Notes under the pieces: generated by a model | Told to the model about the DNA's origin: nothing | The model's database searches: none | The model's input: only the letters and a program-made list of their open reading frames with translations | Origin: Gloeomargarita sp. SKYB120 | GTDB taxonomy: Bacteria; Cyanobacteriota; Cyanobacteriia; Gloeomargaritales; Gloeomargaritaceae | Reading direction: 5' to 3' | Assembly (NCBI GenBank): GCA_025062155.1 | Contig: JANXAM010000004.1 | Coordinates: 5,160-69,159, forward strand | Length of the DNA: 64,000 nucleotides | Position numbers and translations under genes: made by a program | In this document: positions 17,616 to 26,924 of the stretch, in pieces | Numbering within the stretch: position 1 is the first letter of the stretch | Layout of the letters: every line of letters begins with the position of its first letter

Positions 17616-19052
17616 TTACTCCGCCAGTACCCAGGTGTCTTTGCTGCCGCCTCCTTGGGACGAATTCACCACCAGCGACCCTTTTTTCAGGGCCACCCGC
17701 GTCAGTCCCCCCGGATGCACGTAGAGGTGGTCGCGCCCGTGTAAGATGTAGGGCCGCAAATCCACGTGACGCCCTTCAAAGTGGTCCCCCACAATCGTCG
17801 GCACCCGCGATAGGGCAATCACGGGTTGGGCGATATAGTTGCGGGGAAACCGCTGGATTTTTTCGGCAAAATTCGCCCGTTCCTTGGGCGTGGCGCTGGG
17901 ACCCATCAACATGCCGTAGCCCCCGGATTCATTGGCCGCTTTCACCACCAATTCGTCCAGGTGTTTCACCACGTATTCCCGGTCGGCGTCGCGCCAGCAC
18001 AGGTAGGTGGGGACATTGGGCAAGATTGGTTCTGCGTCCAGGTAGTAGCGAATCATGTCGGGCACGTAGGCATAGACCACCTTATCATCGGCCACCCCCG
18101 TCCCCGGTGCATTGGCCAGCGCCACTCGTCCCTGGCGATAGACCTCCATCAGGCCTGGAATCCCGAGCAGCGAATCCGGGCGAAAGACCTGGGGATCAAG
18201 GAACACATCATCTACGCGGCGGTAAATCACATCGACCCGTTGGAGACCTCGGGTGGTCCGCATTTGCACATAGCCGTCCACCACCACCAGGTCGCGGCCC
18301 TCCACCAGCTCCACCCCCATCTGTTGGGCCAGAAACGAGTGTTCAAAGTAAGCCGAGTTATAGACGCCAGGAGTCAGCACCACCACACAGGGATGGTCCA
18401 GGTAGTCCGGCGCTAGACCTAGGAGCATTTCCAGTAAATGACCGGGATAATCATCCGTCGGGCGAATATCCAACATGCGGAACACTTTGGGAAAGGTATT
18501 TTTCATCACCCGCCGGTTTTCCAACACATAGGACACCCCCGACGGCACCCGCAAATTGTCCTCTAACACCCACCAATTGCCCTGGCGGTCCCGCACCAGG
18601 TCGCTACCCGTGATGTGACACCAAACCCCACCGGGCGGAGCAAGGCCCTGGCAGGCGGGTAAATAGCCCTGGGATGAGTAAATCACCTCCGCCGGGATCA
18701 CCCCATCTTTGATGATTTTCTGGTCGTGGTAGATGTCCTGGAGAAATAGGTTCAGCGCTGCCACCCGCTGTTTGACACCCTGTTCCAAATAGGCCCACTC
18801 CTGGGCGGTAATCACGCGGGGAATCACATCAAACGGCCAAATTCGTTCCCGCGCCGCTGGGTCATTATAGACCTGAAACGTCACCCCCATTTGCATCAAC
18901 ACTGCCTGGGCGGCCTGCTGTCGTTGCTGGAGTTCGTCCGGCGGTAATTGATTAATGCGTTCAACCAGGGCGGCCACGTGAGGGCGGGGTTCCCCCTTGC
19001 GCACAAACCATTCATCATAAAAGTCTTCTGGATCGTAGTCGTGGAAATTCAT
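17616..19052 (-). CDS. Circularly permuted ATP-grasp type 2 protein
   Basis: A 478-residue protein of the circularly permuted ATP-grasp family (formerly DUF404/DUF407). Visible: PFDVIPRVITAQEWAYLEQGVKQR, DLVRDRQGNWWVLEDNLRVPSGVSYVLENR (nucleotide-binding part), VVLTPGVYNSAYFEHSFLA, and the C-terminal SRVPTIVGDHFEGRHVDLRPYI with VNSSQGGGSKDTW. It probably ligates an amine to a carboxylate using ATP; substrate unknown. First gene of a run with the alpha-E gene (9-nt gap), a small gene and the LysM/DUF928 gene. Confidence 0.93.
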   Translation of the reverse strand: MNFHDYDPEDFYDEWFVRKGEPRPHVAALVERINQLPPDELQQRQQAAQAVLMQMGVTFQVYNDPAARERIWPFDVIPRVITAQEWAYLEQGVKQRVAALNLFLQDIYHDQKIIKDGVIPAEVIYSSQGYLPACQGLAPPGGVWCHITGSDLVRDRQGNWWVLEDNLRVPSGVSYVLENRRVMKNTFPKVFRMLDIRPTDDYPGHLLEMLLGLAPDYLDHPCVVVLTPGVYNSAYFEHSFLAQQMGVELVEGRDLVVVDGYVQMRTTRGLQRVDVIYRRVDDVFLDPQVFRPDSLLGIPGLMEVYRQGRVALANAPGTGVADDKVVYAYVPDMIRYYLDAEPILPNVPTYLCWRDADREYVVKHLDELVVKAANESGGYGMLMGPSATPKERANFAEKIQRFPRNYIAQPVIALSRVPTIVGDHFEGRHVDLRPYILHGRDHLYVHPGGLTRVALKKGSLVVNSSQGGGSKDTWVLAE

Positions 19053-19189
19053 AGCCTATTGAACCAGCGCGTATTTCCCATCCTAAGTTAGTCCAGGCAG
19101 TTCCCATTGGATGGTTACTTTCGGTACATTCTCATAGTCAGCGCAATGGGCCGCTTGCCGATGGTGGCGTCGGTATTTGTCTTCGTATG

Positions 19190-19282
19190 CTGACCCGATA
19201 GCTGACAGGGAGAAGACAGGAAAACCCGAGACGGGGCTGCATCCTGCGACCCAGGCCATGACAAGCAAGAAGCAGTGATTAT
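19190..19282 (+). repeat. Degenerate MITE copy
   Basis: The stretch GAAGACAGGAAAACCCGAGA, then CGGGGCTGCATCCTGCGACC and CCATGACAAGCAAGAAGCAG, follows the same order as the intact MITE copy at 7343-7446 (AGGAGAACCCAAGGCGGGGC..CCTGCGACTC..CATGACAAGCAGAGATGG). The terminal TATAGC repeats are lost or reduced to GATAGCTGACAG at the left. It lies downstream of no gene, in the relic-filled region between the ATP-grasp gene and ppc. Confidence 0.55.
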
Positions 19283-19311
19283 CTTGCCTGTTTGCGCGAA
19301 TCCCTCCAACA

Positions 19312-19505
19312 TTACCAAGGACTCCCAACGACACCGAAGCCAGCCCAGAAGTAGGGATGGGACAGGTCAAATATCTGGATCGTACTCAACTCCGGGGGCA
19401 AAGGAATGGACTCCCCGCTGCGGGCGGCAAACTGTAGCCGTCCTCCTTCAATTTTGGCTTGCCCCCGCAACAGCGCCAGTTGAGCTTGCCGCAGAGTTTC
19501 CGCCT
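19312..19505 (-). pseudogene. C-terminal fragment of a CHAT-domain protein gene
   Basis: On the minus strand the frame reads ALPIQAETLRQAQLALLRGQ, GGRLQFAARSGESIPLPPEL and ends DLSHPYFWAGFGVVGSPW followed at once by TAA. This is the typical end of cyanobacterial CHAT (caspase-like) domain proteins. Nothing upstream in the frame continues it: the preceding sequence belongs to an IS1-family transposase relic. So only about 60 codons of the 3' end survive, and the insertion element probably cut off the rest. No function expected. Confidence 0.72.
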
Positions 19506-19539
19506 GGATGGGTAGTGCTATGTAAGTAATGTGGATGGG

Positions 19540-20068
19540 GTTGAATATAACGCCAATGTAAAAGGACAGAGTTCTTCTCGACTAACTCGCTGTCTAAAGG
19601 TGTCGTTGAAGTGTTCAATCAAGGACGTCCTACTACCCCCTTTGGCACGGGCTGCGTGTTGAGAGTTCGGAATAACCTTCCGACTAAACTGACCAACAAT
19701 CAGTATAAAACTTTGCCCGTTTTCGCCAAATTATCGGCACCCTATGCCATAACTTTTTTGCTGTCTCTATGCTTCTGTCTCCTATACAGGCCGCTACAAT
19801 CATATGTGTCCTTCTTTCTAGAACCAGCCAGAGCCCTTGGAGACAAAACGACCATATCTCGTATCGTTGCGGGACTGAATATCCATGATTTCTGATGTAT
19901 AAGTTGTCTTTTGCTTTACATATTTATACACAAGATTGGGAGATTCCGGTCACCCGCGAGATGGTGGCGATTGGAAGTCGCTCTAGCAAGTTGCCTTTGC
20001 GCTTCAGAGCTTTAGGCGTAAATTGCCGATGGCTGTTTTCCACTATGTTCACAACGTTTTGAGACTGG
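19540..20068 (-). pseudogene. IS1-family transposase relic
   Basis: Read on the minus strand from about 20068 with several frameshifts and two stops: an N-terminal part with TPKALKRKGNLLERLPIATI and SRVTGISQSCV, a central part EIWSFCLQGLWLVLERR, IVAACIGDRSIETAKKLWHR, FYTDCWSV (catalytic-region Asp), then IPNSQH and GGSRTSLIEHFNDTFRQRVS. This order matches IS1-type transposases (GDRS..TAKKLW; YTD.W..Y; IERFNNTLRQR). It is clearly inactive. It directly precedes the CHAT fragment in the minus-strand sense. Confidence 0.75.
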
Positions 20069-20091
20069 CAACGGGGGGCGAGTAATTATAC

Positions 20092-20205
20092 TCATGGTTC
20101 ACCCAAACCCAACTGCCCCTACTTTGACCATTACAAGAATGGGACTACCGCGTTGGTAATCGGCGTCGTACAACGATTGGCTGGTCGTTGCAAACGCCAT
20201 AGCAA
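20092..20205 (+). pseudogene. Possible N-terminal zinc-finger piece of an IS1-type transposase
   Basis: On the plus strand one frame reads NCPYFDHYKNGTTALVIGVV and then RCKRH, resembling the start of IS1-type transposases (CPxC..H..KNGxT..G..R..C). It has lost part of the Cys pattern and is not followed by a transposase body. A weak call based only on this short resemblance. Confidence 0.3.
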
Positions 20206-20356
20206 AGCCCCCCGTCTAGTTGCAGGGCGCGGTCCCATCCTGGGTTTTCCTTCTGCCATAGGAAAGGAGCTGAGCTTTCGGCAAGGATACCCCACTAGCG
20301 ACCGATCGGGCTTTGCTAGGCTAAAACGATATAATGAAGGCTATCGTCAAAACTCT

Positions 20357-20524
20357 ATGCCGTCGGTTACCCACTGTGCGTTGAGCGTCTGTACTGCACC
20401 CGTGCTGGTCGTCCTGCTGGCCGGAGCGGCTTGGCAACGGGCAAATCAAACCTTGGGACAGTGGGCGCAAGAAGTGTTTCGGGGGGAACGCTTGCCTGTG
20501 TTAACAACACCGGTGCCGGAATAG
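20357..20524 (+). CDS. Small single-span membrane protein
   Basis: A 55-residue protein, [20 protein letters not shown] followed by [20 protein letters not shown] and a short polar tail: one membrane helix and a cytoplasm/lumen tail. Start taken at ATG 20357; an open frame upstream is just extension through relic DNA. A TATAAT hexamer at 20330-20335 stands 21 nt before the ATG, but no good -35 box is evident. It lies 28 nt upstream of ppc on the same strand and could be co-transcribed. Function unknown. Confidence 0.55.
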   Translation: MPSVTHCALSVCTAPVLVVLLAGAAWQRANQTLGQWAQEVFRGERLPVLTTPVPE

Positions 20525-20552
20525 CTACGGTAGGTCGCCGGGGAGACAGACG

Positions 20553-23441
20553 ATGAGCACGCTTTTGCGCATCAACACGCCAGAGTCAGCGGAACTGCGG
20601 GCGGGGGTGGGGATTCGCCACTTGCCCTTGATGGAATCCCTGCTGGAATCGGTGTTGCGTGAAGAAGGCGGCCAGCACCTGGTGGATTTATTGCGCCAGT
20701 TGCAATCGGTTTGTCTGCTGGAGGGGAAGGCTCAAAGCGTCGCCAGTGCCGAAGCCGCCGCCCTGGTGGAAAAACTCGACCTCAATGCTGCGATCCGGGC
20801 CACGCGGGCCTTTGCGCTGTACTTCCAATTGGTCAACATCGTGGAGCAGTACCACGAGCAGTGTGAAAAAAAACGACAGCAATCCCTGGCGACGACCCTA
20901 GGGAATGGTCACCTGCCGTCCTACTGGGAACCGGGGGAAGCCGTTGGCAGTTTGCGTTGGGTCTTTCCCTACCTGAAAGGGCTGAATGTGCCGCCGGGCC
21001 GGATTCAAAAGGTGATTGACCAGATGGAAATCCGGCTGGTGTTCACGGCTCACCCCACCGAAATCGTGCGCCATACCATCCGCGACCGGCAACGGCGGAT
21101 TGGGCATCTGCTGGCAAAATTGGACTGGACGGAAGCGGGGCTGGCTCAAGGGGTCACTGCGCCCTGGGAGGTGGAAGCTATCCGCGCGGAATTGCTCGAG
21201 GAAATCCGGCTCTGGTGGCGCACTGATGAATTGCACCAGATGAAACCAACCGTCCTGGATGAGGTAGATCACACGTTGCACTATTTCCAAGAGGTGCTCT
21301 TTGACGCTGTGCCGCTGTTGTACGAACGGTTTTGCCAGTCGTTGCACAGCGTGTTTCCCCAGTTGCGCCCTCCCAAGTTGGATTTCTGCCAGTTTGGGTC
21401 GTGGGTGGGGGCGGACCGAGATGGCAACCCGTCGGTGACGCCGGAGGTGACCTGGCAAACGGCGGTGTTCCAACGCAATATGGTCCTGAAAAAATACCTG
21501 CAATCTGTTGATAGATTGATCAGCTTGTTGAGCTTGTCATTGCACTGGAGCAATGTGTTGCCGGAGTTGCTGGAGTCGTTAGAACAAGACAAGTTGCAGA
21601 TGCCGGAGGTGTATGACCAGTACGCGATTCGCTACCGGCAAGAACCCTATCGCATGAAATTGGCCTACATGCGCCAGCGGTTGCAGAATACGTTGAACCG
21701 CAACCAGCAGTTGACCCATCCAGATTGTGTGGTGCCGCTAGAGAGCGCGTATTACAAAACGGGGGCAGAATTCCAAGCGGAGTTGGATTTGATCCGCCGC
21801 AGTTTGCAGGCCAGTGGCTTGACGTGCCGGGCACTGGACCATTTGCTCATTCAAGTGGCGACGTTTGGGTTTATCCTGGCGCGGTTGGACATCCGGCAAG
21901 AGAGTTCTCGGCATGAGCAGGCGCTGGCGGAAATTGCCGAATATGTGCAGGTATTGCCCCGCAGTTACCTGGAGATGACGGAGGAGGAGCGGTCGGCCTG
22001 GTTGCTGAGCGAGTTGCAAACCCGGCGGCCCTTGATCCCGTCCCGCTTGCCCTTGTCGGAGGCGACCCAGGAGACGGTGGCGACGGTGCAGATGCTGGCG
22101 CGGCTGCAGCAGGAATTTGGGGTGGAAATTTGCCAGACGTACATCGTTAGCATGAGTCACTGCTTGAGCGATTTGCTGGAGGTCTGGCTGCTGCTGAAGG
22201 AGGCGCAAATCTATGACCCGGTGACCCATCGCAGTACGGTGCAGGTAGTGCCCCTGTTTGAAACGGTGGAGGATTTGCAGCGCTCGCCCCAGGTGATGGA
22301 GGCGCTGTTTCAGTTGCCCTGGTATCGGGATTACCTGCGCCAGAGCACGGATTCCATCCAAGAAGTGATGCTGGGCTATTCCGACAGCAACAAGGATTCG
22401 GGATTTTTGAGCAGCAATTGGGAGATTTACAAGGCGCAGCGGGCGTTGCAACGGGTGGCGGCCCAGTACGGCATCACCCTGCGGTTTTTCCACGGGCGGG
22501 GCGGGTCCGTCGGACGGGGCGGCGGGCCAACCTACGAAGCCATCCTGGCGCAACCGGGCGACACGATCAACGGGCGGATCAAGATTACGGAGCAGGGGGA
22601 GGTGTTGGCGTCGAAGTACTCGTTGCCGGAGTTGTGTTTGTTCAACCTGGAAAATGTGGCGACAGCGGTGTTGCAGGCCAGTTCCCTGAAGCTGGGGTTT
22701 GACGAGATTCTGCCCTGGCACGAGATTATGGACGAACTGGCCCAACGGTCGCGGCGGCACTACCGGCAGTTGATTTATGAACAACCGGATTTCCTAGACT
22801 TTTTCCACCAGGTCACGCCGATTGAGGAAATCAGTCAATTGCAAATCAGCTCGCGACCGGCGCGGCGCAAAGGGAAACGGGATTTTGCCAGTTTGCGGGC
22901 GATTCCCTGGGTGTTTAGCTGGACGCAGATGCGCTTGCTGTTGCCGGCCTGGTATGGGCTGGGGACGGCCCTGGCGGAGTTCGTCGCCGAAAACCCACAG
23001 GAGCATTTGAAATTGCTGGGCTACTTCTACGCCAAGTGGCCCTTTTTCCGCACGGTGATTTCCAAAGCGGAAATGACGCTGGCCAAGGTGGATTTGAAAA
23101 TGGCCCGCCATTACTTGGACCAACTAGCCCAACCCGAAGATAAGCCGCGATTTGAACCGTTGTTTGCCCAGATCGTGGAAGAGTACCACCGGACGCGGGA
23201 GATGGTGTTGACGATTACAGGGCATGAGCAGTTGCTGGCGGGAGATGCGGGTTTGCAGCAATCGGTGCAGTTACGCAACCAGACGATTGTGCCGCTAGGC
23301 TTTTTGCAGGTGTCGTTGCTCAAGCGCCTGCGTCAAACCCAACCGGTGGGGCTGGCGTCTCGCTACAGCAAGAGCGAATTACTGCGGGGGGCGTTGCTGA
23401 CCATCAACGGGATTGCCGCCGGGATGCGCAACACGGGCTAG
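20553..23441 (+). CDS. ppc: Phosphoenolpyruvate carboxylase
   Basis: Carboxylates PEP with bicarbonate to oxaloacetate, the main anaplerotic reaction in cyanobacteria. 962 residues, normal. Catalytic motifs are all present: [18 protein letters not shown] (catalytic His), [51 protein letters not shown] (catalytic loop) and the invariant C-terminal NTG ending. No N-terminal phosphorylation site of the plant type is seen. The 3' end overlaps the convergent pentapeptide-repeat gene by 63 nt. Confidence 0.97.
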   Translation: MSTLLRINTPESAELRAGVGIRHLPLMESLLESVLREEGGQHLVDLLRQLQSVCLLEGKAQSVASAEAAALVEKLDLNAAIRATRAFALYFQLVNIVEQYHEQCEKKRQQSLATTLGNGHLPSYWEPGEAVGSLRWVFPYLKGLNVPPGRIQKVIDQMEIRLVFTAHPTEIVRHTIRDRQRRIGHLLAKLDWTEAGLAQGVTAPWEVEAIRAELLEEIRLWWRTDELHQMKPTVLDEVDHTLHYFQEVLFDAVPLLYERFCQSLHSVFPQLRPPKLDFCQFGSWVGADRDGNPSVTPEVTWQTAVFQRNMVLKKYLQSVDRLISLLSLSLHWSNVLPELLESLEQDKLQMPEVYDQYAIRYRQEPYRMKLAYMRQRLQNTLNRNQQLTHPDCVVPLESAYYKTGAEFQAELDLIRRSLQASGLTCRALDHLLIQVATFGFILARLDIRQESSRHEQALAEIAEYVQVLPRSYLEMTEEERSAWLLSELQTRRPLIPSRLPLSEATQETVATVQMLARLQQEFGVEICQTYIVSMSHCLSDLLEVWLLLKEAQIYDPVTHRSTVQVVPLFETVEDLQRSPQVMEALFQLPWYRDYLRQSTDSIQEVMLGYSDSNKDSGFLSSNWEIYKAQRALQRVAAQYGITLRFFHGRGGSVGRGGGPTYEAILAQPGDTINGRIKITEQGEVLASKYSLPELCLFNLENVATAVLQASSLKLGFDEILPWHEIMDELAQRSRRHYRQLIYEQPDFLDFFHQVTPIEEISQLQISSRPARRKGKRDFASLRAIPWVFSWTQMRLLLPAWYGLGTALAEFVAENPQEHLKLLGYFYAKWPFFRTVISKAEMTLAKVDLKMARHYLDQLAQPEDKPRFEPLFAQIVEEYHRTREMVLTITGHEQLLAGDAGLQQSVQLRNQTIVPLGFLQVSLLKRLRQTQPVGLASRYSKSELLRGALLTINGIAAGMRNTG

Positions 23442-24059
23442 GTCGCCGTCGGGCAAAATGGCATCGGTCAAGTCCGCCCAGTCCACGAGCACCTCCACCC
23501 AATGGGCTTGGTAGAAATTGGCCCCCTGCAGATTGGCCCCGCTCAAATCGGTGCCCAGCAACCGGGCGTACTGGCAACGACTCCGGCGTAAATTGGCACC
23601 CCGCAGGTCGGCTCCGGTCAAATCGGCGTCCACCAGTTGGATTTCCTGGAGTTCCGCCCCCGTGCCCATGCATTCCCGAAAGTTCGCGCTGTGGCAACTG
23701 GCCTGGTTGAGCACGGCTCCCGTCAAATCGGCTCCCTGCAGGCAAGCGCCGGCCAAATCGGCTTCCGTCAATCGAGCGCCCCCCAACTGCGCTCCCGTCA
23801 AATCCGCCCGCACCAGGTCGGCCTGCGCCAAAACGGCACCAGTTAAATTGGCGTGACGGAGATTGGCCCCGCTCAAATTCGCGCGACAAAACTTCGCTCC
23901 CCCCAGGTTGGCACCCTGGAGGTTAACCCCCACTAAAATCGCATCGCTCAGGTCAATCCCCCGCAAGTCCTGGTTGCCCAGGTCGGCAAAGCTAAGATTG
24001 ACCCCGGTAAATGTCCGGCGACCGGCTTCGTAGGCAATCAGGAGATCGGCGACGTTCAT
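23379..24059 (-). CDS. Pentapeptide-repeat protein
   Basis: A 226-residue protein dominated by A(D/N)LXX repeats (for example [29 protein letters not shown] is the repeating pattern, positions about 45-185), which fold as a right-handed quadrilateral beta-helix. The first 30 residues ([20 protein letters not shown]) form a short cap. No signal peptide, so probably cytoplasmic. Function unknown. The start overlaps the upstream phosphoesterase stop by 4 nt (ATGA). Its 3' end overlaps ppc, convergent. Confidence 0.9.
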   Translation of the reverse strand: MNVADLLIAYEAGRRTFTGVNLSFADLGNQDLRGIDLSDAILVGVNLQGANLGGAKFCRANLSGANLRHANLTGAVLAQADLVRADLTGAQLGGARLTEADLAGACLQGADLTGAVLNQASCHSANFRECMGTGAELQEIQLVDADLTGADLRGANLRRSRCQYARLLGTDLSGANLQGANFYQAHWVEVLVDWADLTDAILPDGDLARVAHPGGNPVDGQQRPPQ

Positions 24060-25120
24060 GGCAAGGGCAACACAGCGTCGTTGTCGCCAGGAGGACGGTC
24101 GCTGCAGGCTTCAAAAAACTCCCGCACTGGCGAAGGTAAATCGGGGAATTCAAAATAGGCATCTCCCCAAGCAATATCCGGCCAAAAGTGGGCCAACCGG
24201 GGCGCTAGTTCTTGGGCCTGCTCCGGCGGCAAGTTCAGCGGCGGGTGGGTGAGCAGGTGGGCCATGAATTGGGGCGAACGACGCTCCATCCAGGCGCGAG
24301 CGTCGGCGAGTAAATGGGGTGCTTCGGGAATGGCCGTCACCCGTTCTGTGGTAATATGCATTTCCCGCTCGTACCAGGTCACCAGGCGATAGGCGTGGGG
24401 GTAGGCCGCCAGCGAACCCGTCGTCACATCAAAAAACCCGTCCTCCTCGGCGATGTCCTGCACGTGCAAGTGCCCGGTAAACACGACCCGAATCCCGTAG
24501 TGGGTCAACAACTGGCGCAACTCGCGCCGGTTTTCCAGTAAATAACGCCGCCCTAACACGCTCTGGGATTGGTGGGGGATGTGTTCACAGACATTGTGAT
24601 GCACCATCACCAGCGTGTGTCGCCAGCAGCAATCCCGCAGGACCGTTTCTAACCACTCCCATTGCTCTGGGTCAATTTGCCCAAACAGCTCGCCTTGAGC
24701 GTCAAACTGGTTGGAATTCAACCCAATCAGCCCCACCCCCGGCAAGATTTCCTGAGCGTAGTAGAGCTGGTCGGTGTGGCGATACCCCTGTTGCCGGTAG
24801 TATTCAGGAAAGTCGGCGGGAGCAATAGCGCCGGGGTCCGGGGGGATGTCGTGGTTGCCCGGAATCACGTAGCAGGGAAACGGCAAGCAATTCAAGCGCT
24901 TGGACAACCAGGTGTGGTTGGCCGGCTCCCCGTGTTGGGTCAGGTCACCGGGAATCAGCAAAAAATCCAGCTCGTAACGGCTTAGGCGTTCCAGGGCCGC
25001 TTCCAGCACGGGAATGCTGTACTCCAGGCGGTGCAGGCGGTGGGGGTAATAGCGGAAAGTCTCCAGCGTGGTAACGTGGGGGTCGCTCAGGACGGCAAAG
25101 CGGCAGATTGGGTCGGTCAT
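24056..25120 (-). CDS. Calcineurin-like metallophosphoesterase
   Basis: A 354-residue cytosolic phosphoesterase. The metallophosphoesterase signature is complete: AVLSDPHV (D-x-H), LIPGDLTQHGE (GDxx), VIPGNHDIP (GNHD), MVHHNV and FTGHLHVQD (GHxH). Substrate unknown; it looks like the cyclic-nucleotide/CpdA-like branch. The start chosen is MTDPICRFAVLSDPHV at 25120 because it overlaps the upstream antiporter stop by 4 nt and matches the family's beginning. Middle gene of a coupled trio with the antiporter and the pentapeptide protein. Confidence 0.88.
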   Translation of the reverse strand: MTDPICRFAVLSDPHVTTLETFRYYPHRLHRLEYSIPVLEAALERLSRYELDFLLIPGDLTQHGEPANHTWLSKRLNCLPFPCYVIPGNHDIPPDPGAIAPADFPEYYRQQGYRHTDQLYYAQEILPGVGLIGLNSNQFDAQGELFGQIDPEQWEWLETVLRDCCWRHTLVMVHHNVCEHIPHQSQSVLGRRYLLENRRELRQLLTHYGIRVVFTGHLHVQDIAEEDGFFDVTTGSLAAYPHAYRLVTWYEREMHITTERVTAIPEAPHLLADARAWMERRSPQFMAHLLTHPPLNLPPEQAQELAPRLAHFWPDIAWGDAYFEFPDLPSPVREFFEACSDRPPGDNDAVLPLP

Positions 25121-26865
25121 GGAGTCACCTCGACTGTAACGGGTGGTGGCGGGTGCATGGGCAACAAACACACCGGCTGGCCAGCGCTCAAGTCCTGGTA
25201 GTGGTGATTGCGAATCGCCGCCAGTTCCGCCTGGATCTGGTGGGGGGGCACCCCTAGTTCCGTGAGCAAGTGACTGCACAGCCCCAAACTGGCCTCAAAG
25301 TCGGGGTGAATCACCTTGCTAGCTCCCAACCGGTAAAGCAGCTCAATGTGTTCCTTGCGGGGCGCACACACCAGCACCGGCAATTGGGGCGCCAACTGGA
25401 GCACCCGTTGCAGGCACAGCCGAATACTCGCCAAATCCGGCAAGGTAATCACCATAGCCCGCGCGCAGGGAAGATTCGCCCGCTGCAAAATCGCCCACGC
25501 CGTGGCATCGCCCCACAGATAGGGAAATTCCCGTTGTCGCGCCTGGGCAATCGCCCGCTCGGATTGGTCTAGCACCAGCAGCGGGCAGCGATGCGCCGCC
25601 AGGATTTGGGCCACGTCTTGACCAATTTGCCCGTAGCCGCAAATCACGAAGTGGTCGCGCCATTGGGATTCTCCCGTCGTCGCCGGCGGTTGGGGCGTTG
25701 GGTCCCAGCGTTCCCAAAGTCGCGCCGCCCAGGGCAACAGCGCCGGACTCACCAACAACGTAATCGCCGTCGTGCCCACCACCAACAAATAAACACTGCG
25801 GCTAATCAATCCCAACTCCTGCGCCGCTGTCGCCAAGATGAACGAAAACTCCCCAATCTGGCTCAACCCGCACCCCACCAGCACCGCCATCGGCCAGGAA
25901 TAGCCAAACAAGCGGGTAACTGGCGCCGCAATCAAAAACTTGCCCCCCATCACCAGCAACACCAACCCCGCAATCAAGGGCGCGTGGGCCAGGATAAAGC
26001 GGGGGTCAATCAGCATCCCGATACTGGCAAAAAACAGCGCACCAAACACGTCCCGCAGCGGTTCCACATAATCCAACGTCTGGTCGGCGTAGTCCACCTC
26101 GGCAATCATCAACCCCGCCACGAACGCCCCCATTTCACTGGACAACCCCAGCCGTTCCGTCAGCAGGGCAACCCCCACGCACAGGCACACCACCCCCAGC
26201 AGAAACAACTCCCGGCTCTCCCGTTGGGCCAGGAATCGCAGGAAACGGGGCACCCCCCAGCGTCCCAAGGCGACCGCTCCCAAGCTAAACAGCAACAATT
26301 TCAACAAGGCCACCCCCAGGGCTGTACCGATTTCCTCCCAGGTCACCGCCAGGGCCGGCAAGACGGCCAAAATCAACCCCACCGCCAAGTCCTGGACAAT
26401 CAGAATCCCTAACATAGCCTTGCCCGCTAGGCTATCGGTTTGCCCAATTTCCGCCAGGGATTTCAGCGCCACCGCTGTGGACGACAAAGCCAAGATCGCG
26501 CCCAAGACGACCCCCGCTGTCGGCGACAACCAACCGCTCACCGCCACCCCATAGGCCGTCAAAGCCATCGTCAGACCCATTTGCAGCAGGCCGCCACCTA
26601 GGGCAAAGACCCCCACCTGGCGTAAGCGGGCAAAGGAAAACTTCACCCCCAAGGAAAACAGCAACAGCGTCACCCCGAACTGGGCCAGGGTTTCCACCTG
26701 CACCACTTCCCGGATGCCCCCAAACCCCGTCGGGCCAACCAGCACCCCCGCCACGATATAGCCCAACAATGGCGGTTGTTTCAACAGCGCGGCTAACGTC
26801 CCCCCGCCCAGGGCCGCCGCCAGCACCACGACCAGATCAACGATCAGTCGTCCGTCTGCCTGCAT
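25117..26865 (-). CDS. Cation:proton antiporter (CPA2, KefB/YbaL type) with TrkA-N domain
   Basis: A 582-residue integral membrane protein: about 12 membrane helices of the Na+/H+ or K+/H+ exchanger family (residues ~5-380, with the conserved GVLVGPTGFGGI, LSSTAVALKSLAE and GLMIAEVDYA), followed by a cytosolic nucleotide-binding TrkA-N Rossmann domain beginning VICGYGQIGQDVAQIL near residue 408. There is no evident TrkA-C after it. Ion specificity cannot be told. First gene of a coupled trio on the minus strand. Confidence 0.92.
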   Translation of the reverse strand: MQADGRLIVDLVVVLAAALGGGTLAALLKQPPLLGYIVAGVLVGPTGFGGIREVVQVETLAQFGVTLLLFSLGVKFSFARLRQVGVFALGGGLLQMGLTMALTAYGVAVSGWLSPTAGVVLGAILALSSTAVALKSLAEIGQTDSLAGKAMLGILIVQDLAVGLILAVLPALAVTWEEIGTALGVALLKLLLFSLGAVALGRWGVPRFLRFLAQRESRELFLLGVVCLCVGVALLTERLGLSSEMGAFVAGLMIAEVDYADQTLDYVEPLRDVFGALFFASIGMLIDPRFILAHAPLIAGLVLLVMGGKFLIAAPVTRLFGYSWPMAVLVGCGLSQIGEFSFILATAAQELGLISRSVYLLVVGTTAITLLVSPALLPWAARLWERWDPTPQPPATTGESQWRDHFVICGYGQIGQDVAQILAAHRCPLLVLDQSERAIAQARQREFPYLWGDATAWAILQRANLPCARAMVITLPDLASIRLCLQRVLQLAPQLPVLVCAPRKEHIELLYRLGASKVIHPDFEASLGLCSHLLTELGVPPHQIQAELAAIRNHHYQDLSAGQPVCLLPMHPPPPVTVEVTP

Positions 26866-26924
26866 GGTGCACCACTCCGATTGCCCTTTCCACCTTAGCG
26901 ATTTTCGCCGGTCATCCGCGCCGT

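Noticed and set aside
19611-19895. Plus-strand open frame of 94 codons ending in hydrophobic residues
   Set aside because: The opposite strand reads as an IS1 transposase relic across the same bases, which explains the sequence better.
20153-20356. Upstream extension of the small membrane protein gene
   Set aside because: The first 68 codons run through IS-like relic DNA; the membrane protein has its own ATG at 20357.
22418-22702. Overlapping frames inside ppc, on both strands (for example a 348-codon antisense frame at 21738-22784)
   Set aside because: ppc is intact and complete; long antisense frames are a by-product of its codon usage.
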